Part shown: piece by piece, positions 23,201 to 29,111 of the stretch
Layout: every line of letters starts with the position of its first letter
How positions within the stretch are numbered: the stretch's first letter is position 1
Virus record (IMG/VR): IMGVR_UViG_3300001450_000067
Span: 15,026 to 44,136 of that record
Direction: 5' to 3' (one strand)
DNA from: a virus
DNA length: 29,111 nt
Notes under the pieces: generated by a model
The model's input: only the letters and a program-made list of their open reading frames with translations
The model's database searches: none
What the model was told of the DNA's origin: nothing
Program-made: the position numbers and the translations under genes

Positions 23201-25496
23201 TGGAGAGATCTTTCTTCCAGGTGCAGATGCTTTTAAAGCAGTCAGAGAGGTCTCTATAAAGACAGACAAGGGTGCACGGATTGTTGATGCACCATTCAAC
23301 AGAATGGTCAATGAGCTTGGCGCTAGCATGTTTGAGAGTGCCGGAACAGGTAGCAGTATCATGCCAGCACTTGACAAGTACGAATCAGAAGCCATTGACA
23401 TGTACTCCAATGTCAGATCAAGAGTTCTGAGTGGCAAGATCAAGGGATCAGGCACTCATACGGCTGTAATGATCGACCCCTATTCTGGGGTCGGACTGAC
23501 AGACAATCAGCAAAAGAGTGCCATGAAGGCTATGAGGGCCTCAGGTGGGATGGGAATCTTTATGGACTCCAATGCCTTCCTGTCTCAGATGGCAAACTTC
23601 AGCAACTCTGATGGAGCCCTTAGTGACATAGAGCCTCATGGAAATGTTAACAAGTTTGTTGATAGAAAAATAAGCAAGTTCGGAAAGGTAATAAACCGAT
23701 CTGACGATGTCACTCCTGAAGGCAGGATGATGAGAAGGTTCTTCACAGGCCTGGAAACAGAAAATGCTCAAGCCACTGTAGGGTTAGCTACAAGACACCC
23801 TATTCTTGCTCAGGGTAATGTGCAGATGACTAGTATCTTTAGGAGTGTCAAAGAAGTTGGAGGCTCGACAGAAGATATTGCCTTTAACATGTTTAAGCAA
23901 ACAAAAAGCGGCAAAAGAGCAATTGCAAGGCTCAAAAGAAGAACAGGTTCCACAGTCAACAGCTTTGGAGCCATTGCCAATCTCATGGGCGAAGGTGGTA
24001 ATCACAGAAAGGCTGTAGATGCTTTCTTTACTTCAATGCACAGAAACCTTGGAGAATGGTTTAGTAATGAAGGTGGAGGAGTTGTCTACCAGCCTGTAAG
24101 AGAGTTGGACGTGCATGCTAATGGTCAAAGGAACAAGTATAGGATCGACTTTGGTGTTGCTGCCCAAGCCTTTGGTGATTTCGATGGTGATGCTTGGTCT
24201 GTTGTTCTCTTTTCAGAAGACGTACTCAAGTCAAAGAACGCTGGTGGCAAATCTGCAATGAACGTGCTTAAGGATTCTAGAGACCCAACCAGCCAGTACA
24301 TGAAGAGACTGAACAGATACCAGACTACATTTGCAGTGTTTGGTGCAGAGGCAAAAGATGCACTCGAAATGATGGGAGGCAAATATGGCAAGACAGAAGA
24401 TCTGGACAAGAGGATTGTTCAAGACCTGATGAAAGAGCATGCAGCTAAAACAGAAGTTGGAATGGTTGATGTAAACCTTTCCAAGATCAGAAGATCAATT
24501 CTCAATATGTCTGACCTGAGTACTGATGCTGCAACAGAAGCACTTGCTCTTTTGCAGGTGACTCAAGAGCATGCGGTAATTAAGGGAAAGAAGCTTCCAG
24601 TGTTCCTGCCTTTTGCAGCAGAAATGGTGGAAGCGTCGAGGGAACTGTTTGCAGGGAACGACAAGATGTTTAGAAGCTTTATGGAGAAAAGGATTTTTGG
24701 AGGCAGCGCATTTGACGATGGTGGGGTTGTTAAGATTACTGGAGCTGGCGATGATCCAGCTGAGGCGATCTCAAAGAATCTTAACAAAAAGCTTACCGAT
24801 GGAACTGTGGATCAGCACACAGTCGATCTCAGGAGAGCCATAGACACTGTTGTCGCTGCAGTCACCCAGAGCAGACTCGACCCTCAAATCGAGGCTGCTT
24901 CTGCAGGCACTCTTGCAGCCATGCTGAAGAGAGACATAGATGACCCAGCCCTAAAAGAGCTAATGCTTGCAGAGAATGATGCAATTGGTGGAATGCTAGG
25001 AGGGGCTTCCAAGGGCTCAAGGATTTCTGTTGCAGACGCTCTAAACCTATCGTCAGATCAGTTGGCAAGAAGTGCCAAGCTCAACATGAAGGCGATGCTT
25101 GTTCCGACTGCAATAGGTTTGGTTGGCACACTCCTTGTTGGTGGAGTGATGAGCAGAGTCGGCTCGGCCCCCGGAGGAGGGGCCTCTGCCGAAGACTTGG
25201 CTCTAAGAGAGCAGCAAGCTGGTGGCTCTATGTTCAACCCACGTCCGAATCCAGAGCAGGCTCAGAAGTATGACAAGTCTCAAAGTGGTGGAGTTAGCAA
25301 CAACCCACACCACATGAAGAGAGTTAAGACTAGGCAGAATTTCAATGTCAATGGTAAGCTGGGTGACAGTAGCCAGATAGGCCCTACAGCTGCAGCAATG
25401 TCTAGCATGCCAAACATGTCCGGTGGCATTAGGGTGTATGATGACAGACAGCCCATTACAGGCTCGTATGTAGAAAGAATGCTTGGTCTTGACTGA
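20241..25496 (+). CDS. Giant virion-type two-barrel RNA polymerase candidate in tape-measure locus
   Basis: This 1751-residue protein contains YRIDFGVAAQAFGDFDGDAW with D1313, D1315 and D1317. DFDGD is the magnesium-binding loop of the double-psi beta-barrel of RNA polymerase beta-prime (NADFDGD) and of single-chain relatives such as YonO and crAss-like phage virion polymerases. Upstream, RHPILAQGNVQMTSIF (R1185) resembles the R-x-P-x-L-H element before the same loop in beta-prime. Downstream, KTEVGMVDVNLSKIRRS (1403-) and QEHAVIKGKKLP (about 1442-) may be trigger-loop-like and clamp elements. K1066 and K1068 (SGKIKGSGTH) are candidate lysines of the first barrel. Hydrophobic segments occur at about 10-32 and 1620-1640 (LVPTAIGLVGTLLVGGVM). 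The last 100 residues are flexible. The ribosome site (AGAGG, 13 bases from the ATG) is weak. The gene's place implies packaging in the tail and entry with DNA. Apart from the DFDGD loop the match is by pattern only, and the first 900 residues are unassigned. Confidence 0.68.
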   Translation: MAQPPDNDSVFKDVFGLSVAASPLLIGGLYGYGQVVSNRSSANALDAAVAVASGESPNVALSAQSGRLGRLGRDVGSDVRRQAEAVAERQVKRNDQLITELTDAITSEEKLSQMLDQQGAVFQALSSTIEDPNSGMSDVVKKQMGSILEDAMRLESNPDEVKKVLAGAIRTIMEGGENRDGQIAFSRHLKEYRKIGKHLSVPKTGRSLSGAFPPPSPALASSARGRDLRSGLSKAGVSRLEAIQKAVQGQGTVGLVRKGGVTTAQIRSNRGGGSFGSGAFVTNVSLTDIEFGKHRVYMGEQLQTPYVAPKGMISEKDASQAVAMMRRGNTQGAQAFVASSRVNFADFQTRRFLTELEEAGSLFGLGRRKNAFNASLTEVMLVGDRSRDSVTNTQGAPGITQFEREKMSHLKVFGLENIQDKEAQMALIKGMSVMPGYDPGVSPDAIQTTIKDPILAGGKRVYTSVMYAQGGTLDQMMSGRVGGHTRKSLPITARERQFFGRSQFFTVKKKDGRMGKSGRGAGFRSGEGRINKAVIMDVRPKEVIGSLASVTSETGGTVFTTRKFTSTKLSTIPVLDPNVHKSAISPILQRVLDEGMGGETVTFTPAELAEHGRVLGMSKSGVRRLTQEASAASGDVRIKIAGYSSAYGQHLINLAIETDQTAGTGVKLFGPLAKGITDEIGEAEAIKLVGGGGDLASLVREGALVTEGSMLKKSAAFMEHQFLTGAAYFSVSEDPDRSVGRIHSVFGEAKNVISDILKTEKGMTETEALFRFSLRKMRDAGVTPQRVGLVAGGMMAHGEKLLSANMTVNQIIEKEFGKDKAMKIIEEAKKGFTFGISGFAKGEGAETFVNARGSVERRTFEQLQHQLRLNPDMSEDQISKILSGIYRRKVGAAEHLVLAESMTAMVGSMKGKDFITEEAAEKMQRIGLAELISNRMAKGEKLVDVLKESDSGTILDLSDVDEMVQGGRKAEEFKSLAAELRKKFGGTGEIFLPGADAFKAVREVSIKTDKGARIVDAPFNRMVNELGASMFESAGTGSSIMPALDKYESEAIDMYSNVRSRVLSGKIKGSGTHTAVMIDPYSGVGLTDNQQKSAMKAMRASGGMGIFMDSNAFLSQMANFSNSDGALSDIEPHGNVNKFVDRKISKFGKVINRSDDVTPEGRMMRRFFTGLETENAQATVGLATRHPILAQGNVQMTSIFRSVKEVGGSTEDIAFNMFKQTKSGKRAIARLKRRTGSTVNSFGAIANLMGEGGNHRKAVDAFFTSMHRNLGEWFSNEGGGVVYQPVRELDVHANGQRNKYRIDFGVAAQAFGDFDGDAWSVVLFSEDVLKSKNAGGKSAMNVLKDSRDPTSQYMKRLNRYQTTFAVFGAEAKDALEMMGGKYGKTEDLDKRIVQDLMKEHAAKTEVGMVDVNLSKIRRSILNMSDLSTDAATEALALLQVTQEHAVIKGKKLPVFLPFAAEMVEASRELFAGNDKMFRSFMEKRIFGGSAFDDGGVVKITGAGDDPAEAISKNLNKKLTDGTVDQHTVDLRRAIDTVVAAVTQSRLDPQIEAASAGTLAAMLKRDIDDPALKELMLAENDAIGGMLGGASKGSRISVADALNLSSDQLARSAKLNMKAMLVPTAIGLVGTLLVGGVMSRVGSAPGGGASAEDLALREQQAGGSMFNPRPNPEQAQKYDKSQSGGVSNNPHHMKRVKTRQNFNVNGKLGDSSQIGPTAAAMSSMPNMSGGIRVYDDRQPITGSYVERMLGLD
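24177..24191 (+). other. DFDGD catalytic-loop codons
   Basis: The codons GAT TTC GAT GGT GAT encode D1313-F-D-G-D1317 of the polymerase candidate. The three aspartates would bind the catalytic magnesium ion. Flanking hydrophobic strands (YRIDFGVAAQAFG before, AWSVVLFS after) match the barrel strands expected around the loop. Confidence 0.7.
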
Positions 25497-25504
25497 GGTA
25501 GATA

Positions 25505-28500
25505 ATGCCAAACAACTATACTGACAGTGAAAAAGTATTCGTTATCAATGACGTAAGTCTAAAGATTGCACCAACAATGATCCAGCTCAACGAGCAAGAT
25601 CTAACATACTCTTGGAAAACACTAAGAACAAAGTCGACAACGAAGATGGCATCTGGTCACACCAAGAAGGTGATCCACGTCCAGATCCCTTTTAAGAGCG
25701 AAATGATGCTTGATCTCCACAGGCTACTCGTGGAGTTCAGGCACTCTCCTTTTATGTTCATCGAGAACAGATACCTCAGAGAGGTTTTGTGTCCAGAATG
25801 GGGACCGAACAATAATCAGAAAATGGCCTTTACACTGCGTAATGCAAATGTGCAACCAGCTGCAGGCCTTACTGATGTATGGATTCTCGACCTTCAGCTG
25901 TCTTGGTTTAACTACTTTCCATACACAAACAACTGGCTCTACAGAGAAGACTGGTGTACCAATTGGCAGTTCTCTCAGAAAGAGGGAGAAGTCGGTCCAG
26001 GTTACAAGTACTCCATTGGTTGGACATACGACGAGAACGGAAAGAAAGTAAACAGGCCCAGTTTGATTGACTACAACATAAATGCTGGCACCCAGAATGG
26101 AGTCCTGCCCTGGTCTGCTGTCCAGAAGGATTATGAAAGCCTAGACAAGAAGACCATCATCGACATGGAAAGGATGCATCAGGGAGAAGTCTTTGACCTT
26201 CTACCCTTGCCCTCAAACATGTCTCCTGCAAAGTTTGTAAACAAGCCGTCTGACTCCAGAATCTATGTTCGTTATATCAACCTTCTTCAAAGAGATGCTT
26301 TGAAAAGGAACTTCAACATTGATTGCGAAGCAGATATTGTTGCACAAGATGGGTTCGACTACTTCTTTGCAGCAGCAAAAACTGCAGAAGGAAAGCTTAC
26401 TACGCTCTCCCTCCATGAAGGAGGAGAGCTGCCCTGGTACGCTGGTCTGAAGAGCTCTTGGATATCTAAGATGCTTTATGAATCAGATGGGAATCTTTAC
26501 AGCGAAGGGGTTGGTGGTGCTGACCAGCTTTCTTTTGCAGCATCCAAGGGAATCGAAGATAGAGACTTTGTCAGATCTATTAGAACAAGAAAGCCTGAAG
26601 TCGCCTCTGGAGTGAGGTTCTCATTCGAGAAGTATGCAAGTGTTCGCTACCCAGACAGCTGGGTTGAGAACCAGTATGTTCAAAGAAAGTCAGTACTCAG
26701 CAAGATTGAACTTGGTGCAATGAAGGACATGCTTCACGATAGATACTCAAAACATGATTCGAAAGTGGAGAATGCAGCTCTCATTGCTCAAATGCTCAAT
26801 GAAAAAGGGGCAAGCGGAATGATGATTATTGCTGCGATTGTTAACTCTGTTGCAGAATCTGGTCTGGATCATGAAGCTGTCAATCAGAGCCCCCATCCAG
26901 ATGGCGACCCTAATAGGTCTTCAGAGGGCCGAAGAAAATCTAATCACAATGCATACAACGTTGGGTATCCAAACGATCCAAGACCAGACAAGCCAAACTG
27001 GGCTGTCTCTGCTGGTCTTTTTCAGATTAATGACTCTTCAGCAGCATGGGGCAACAAGGCTGGTACTGTAAAGCAAAGATGGGATCCTGTATTTAGCATT
27101 AACACGATTCAGTTAGACGAGGGCTGGCCACTATTTGAGGCTGTAGCGAACGCAACAGGCGACTACAAGATTGCTGTAGCCGCATTTTGTCAGTTCGTAG
27201 AAAGACCACAGCACACAAATGATGCAAGCATTTATAAAGATTTGGAAGATTTAAGTACAAATACTCAGCAGAATAAAATAAACTTTCTGCTGATGAAGAT
27301 CAACAAAAACGATCTTAACCTAACAGAGTTTGGCAAGCATGCCCAGACTAGAGCAAGAGGTGCGAAGGGAGTCTTTCCTGACATTGAGTCATATATTGAT
27401 GGAAAATACAACAACAAGCCCAGCAATTCGACATCGCCTTCAACTCTTTCGAATAAAGGCACTGCGTCGACTGATGCAACAGAAGAGGAGCAAGAGGCAG
27501 CAAGGCTTGTAACGGAGAAAAAGCAGAAGAAAGTCCAAGAGCAAATGGCAGATTTTATGTCACAGATGCATGTTGACGGCTGGAGATACTACACAGAAAA
27601 CTCCTATGTCACCAATGTTTGGTACAAGTACGAAGACATTTCTCTCACCCTTTCAAATAGCGAGTATTCGAATGGAGAGGTTGGGCAGTTGTTCAACCAA
27701 CACAGTGCTGTTGTCACACATGTGTCAGCTGGACTCAGACATGTTGTTGCTGACATTCCCATCATCGGGCAGAACACACCGACCCACCAGTTTCTGGGGT
27801 CGGTGCAGCCGTACTACGAGATGGAAATCACCTACAAGGATGGAGACTCTCCCTTGGGCGTGGGAGACAGGGAGGGCCTGCCCTTGGAGGCCAGAGAGAT
27901 TAACAGTATGAAGAACATCTTGCAGAACAGCGCAAGGAACTTCAGACAGATTCCAGACTCTTGGTGCGCATCGGTAGACTGTTTCATAACTAGACTTTTT
28001 GGAAGCTATGAGTACGACGACCTATCTTTGCTAGAGTCAAAGTCCAATGCAGGTGGTGGTGTCAACCTCTTGGACTGGGAGATGACCAAGAGGATGGCAT
28101 TCACAGGAAGTGCTCATGCGACTCTGCCTGGACACCCTGGTGTGTCTACTGTCAAGCTGACGATGGAAGAGACCTCGCCCTACATCGAGGGCGAGACCCT
28201 GACGCCTACATCAGTTGCTGCAGATGGGCTTGATGCGGCCAGATCAGAGGTCCTCAATGCAGTTTACAACTGGGGGCTAGACAAGTACGATCCGACTTTG
28301 ACATCGCTCTATCTTGCTCAGCATGCAGGGTCCACCGATGATGAGCTGCTTGATCTTGGTTCGATGACCAACACTACGAGACCAGATGAGGAGAACTTTG
28401 GCAAGTTCGTACTGGATGACATCTTGTACCATCCAAGTGAGACTGCACTGTTTGTTCCCAATGATGACTCGATTGCAAGCGCTCTGAATGCCCTTGGTGC

Positions 28501-29111
28501 AAACATGGGAGAGCCTGCAAGCAATGTTGGTGCGGGTGTTGGTGCAAACATGGGAGAGCCTGCAAGCAATGTTGGTGCGGGTGTTGGTGCAAATGGACAG
28601 CCAATTATATTTGCCAATAGTGACTATTACGATGGCTACACTCAAGTAAGACTAGAAGACGATCAGAAGTACTTAGACTTTTCCCAAAGCAGTGTAACCT
28701 CTGGCGGTCATGTGTCTGGAGACATTAGCCAGCTGTTGGAAGAGAATCCAGATCTTGGAGACATTCCAATCAAGAAGCTTTTGGACTATAGGTTTGGACT
28801 TCATGGTCTGGTGGATAATGTCAGCTTGATGATCGCAGAAGACCATCAAGCTGGTGGTGTAGACTTGTATAAGGATATTCAAGATCATAAACCAATCTAT
28901 GGAGAGGCCCTGCCTCGCAAAGCTGTAGTTGAAGCGCTATACGGGCTCCCTGTCGAGCCTTCAATGTGGAGAGCATTTGCTTTGTACACGAGTACATATG
29001 CAGCACTTACATACAGAGGCAATACTGACACTTACACGATTTCCCCAAATAATGGTGCAGCACAAAGAGTAACGGGAAGTGTTGACTACTTTAAGGATCT
29101 TGAAGATGAAT
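25505..29111 (+). CDS. Giant tail/baseplate protein with lysozyme-like domain (3' end outside window)
   Basis: The frame is open from ATG 25505 to the window edge without a stop, giving at least 1202 residues. GAGG lies 6 bases before the ATG, overlapping the upstream TGA. The N-terminal part (about 20-150: LKIAPTMIQLNEQDLTYSWK, VIHVQIPFKSEMMLDLHRLL, FMFIENRYLREVL) resembles structural domains of tail hub proteins. Residues about 435-575 form a lysozyme or transglycosylase-like domain: IAAIVNSVAESGLDHEAV with probable catalytic E451, SAGLFQIND (502-510), and AAFCQFVERPQ with E566-R-P, a pattern of phage tail lysozymes. Next come a Lys/Glu/Gln linker, a beta-rich structural part (HVVADIPIIGQNTPTHQFLG), and a 45-base tandem repeat. 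The likely role is to cut peptidoglycan as the tail penetrates. Hub, spike or tape-measure-linked identity remains open. Confidence 0.72.
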   Translation, partial: MPNNYTDSEKVFVINDVSLKIAPTMIQLNEQDLTYSWKTLRTKSTTKMASGHTKKVIHVQIPFKSEMMLDLHRLLVEFRHSPFMFIENRYLREVLCPEWGPNNNQKMAFTLRNANVQPAAGLTDVWILDLQLSWFNYFPYTNNWLYREDWCTNWQFSQKEGEVGPGYKYSIGWTYDENGKKVNRPSLIDYNINAGTQNGVLPWSAVQKDYESLDKKTIIDMERMHQGEVFDLLPLPSNMSPAKFVNKPSDSRIYVRYINLLQRDALKRNFNIDCEADIVAQDGFDYFFAAAKTAEGKLTTLSLHEGGELPWYAGLKSSWISKMLYESDGNLYSEGVGGADQLSFAASKGIEDRDFVRSIRTRKPEVASGVRFSFEKYASVRYPDSWVENQYVQRKSVLSKIELGAMKDMLHDRYSKHDSKVENAALIAQMLNEKGASGMMIIAAIVNSVAESGLDHEAVNQSPHPDGDPNRSSEGRRKSNHNAYNVGYPNDPRPDKPNWAVSAGLFQINDSSAAWGNKAGTVKQRWDPVFSINTIQLDEGWPLFEAVANATGDYKIAVAAFCQFVERPQHTNDASIYKDLEDLSTNTQQNKINFLLMKINKNDLNLTEFGKHAQTRARGAKGVFPDIESYIDGKYNNKPSNSTSPSTLSNKGTASTDATEEEQEAARLVTEKKQKKVQEQMADFMSQMHVDGWRYYTENSYVTNVWYKYEDISLTLSNSEYSNGEVGQLFNQHSAVVTHVSAGLRHVVADIPIIGQNTPTHQFLGSVQPYYEMEITYKDGDSPLGVGDREGLPLEAREINSMKNILQNSARNFRQIPDSWCASVDCFITRLFGSYEYDDLSLLESKSNAGGGVNLLDWEMTKRMAFTGSAHATLPGHPGVSTVKLTMEETSPYIEGETLTPTSVAADGLDAARSEVLNAVYNWGLDKYDPTLTSLYLAQHAGSTDDELLDLGSMTNTTRPDEENFGKFVLDDILYHPSETALFVPNDDSIASALNALGANMGEPASNVGAGVGANMGEPASNVGAGVGANGQPIIFANSDYYDGYTQVRLEDDQKYLDFSQSSVTSGGHVSGDISQLLEENPDLGDIPIKKLLDYRFGLHGLVDNVSLMIAEDHQAGGVDLYKDIQDHKPIYGEALPRKAVVEALYGLPVEPSMWRAFALYTSTYAALTYRGNTDTYTISPNNGAAQRVTGSVDYFKDLEDE
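28496..28593 (+). repeat. 45-base exact tandem repeat inside the tail lysozyme gene
   Basis: Two identical 45-base copies (28496-28540 and 28541-28585) are followed by 8 bases of a third. Each encodes GANMGEPASNVGAGV. The unit is a multiple of three, so copy-number changes keep the frame. It forms a flexible Gly/Ala linker between two folded parts. Confidence 0.95.

Noticed and set aside
25710-27911. Short + strand frames at 25710-26051, 26829-27071 and 27570-27911 as separate genes
   Set aside because: They are out-of-frame shadows of the single open frame running from 25505 to the window end.
28277-28645. Minus-strand frames with apparent repeated peptides (HQHPHQHCLQALP-type)
   Set aside because: They are the antisense of the 45-base tandem repeat inside the + strand tail lysozyme gene.
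1-29111. CRISPR arrays, tRNA genes, insertion sequences, attachment sites or toxin-antitoxin genes
   Set aside because: No repeat-spacer pattern, cloverleaf-like gene, transposase or recombinase was seen; the window is filled by virion genes. No exhaustive structural RNA search could be run.

Overview
This window is part of the late, virion-structure region of a large contractile-tailed phage (myovirus morphology, class Caudoviricetes). Every credible gene is on the + strand. Genes are packed with gaps of about 2-25 bases or short overlaps, almost every start has an AGGAG-type ribosome site, and the only wider gaps (71-108 bases) hold terminators or promoter-like motifs. TAA, TAG and TGA all serve as stops, so the standard bacterial code applies. 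Nothing in the window identifies the host. No tRNA, integrase, insertion sequence or CRISPR array was seen.

Head module (1-6473): the 3' end of the portal gene; a 941-residue protease-scaffold polyprotein with two extra domains in its middle and a probable nested scaffold start; a 458-residue capsid-associated protein; the HK97-fold major capsid protein; then a near-ideal terminator. Neck module (6526-10080): an Ig-like protein, an adaptor-like protein, a Cys-motif neck protein and a tail-completion-like protein. An Ig-like domain appears to be split between the first two of these, which sit in the same frame separated by one TAG.

Tail module (10085-29111): a 781-residue sheath with an inserted domain, the main tail tube protein, a second terminator, two further tube-like paralogues, two tail-assembly-chaperone-like proteins, and then two giant proteins (1305 and 1751 residues) where a tape measure gene is expected. 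The 1751-residue protein carries the DFDGD metal-binding signature of two-barrel RNA polymerases, in a context resembling beta-prime and phage two-barrel enzymes. It is the best candidate for an unusual system: a virion-carried RNA polymerase encoded at the tape-measure locus, next to a hydrophobic partner that may help its passage into the cell. The window ends inside a very large gene (25505 to the edge, over 1200 codons, no stop) for a tail/baseplate protein with an embedded lysozyme-like domain.

Inferred working of the region: portal, protease-scaffold and capsid proteins build the head; neck proteins join it to the sheath-tube tail; the lysozyme-bearing tail protein opens the cell wall; and the giant inner-tail proteins, including the presumed polymerase, pass into the host with the DNA to start transcription. 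Codon choice separates abundant from scarce products: capsid, sheath and decoration-type genes use CGT/CGC arginine codons, whereas portal, minor tube, chaperone and giant tail genes use mostly AGA/AGG.
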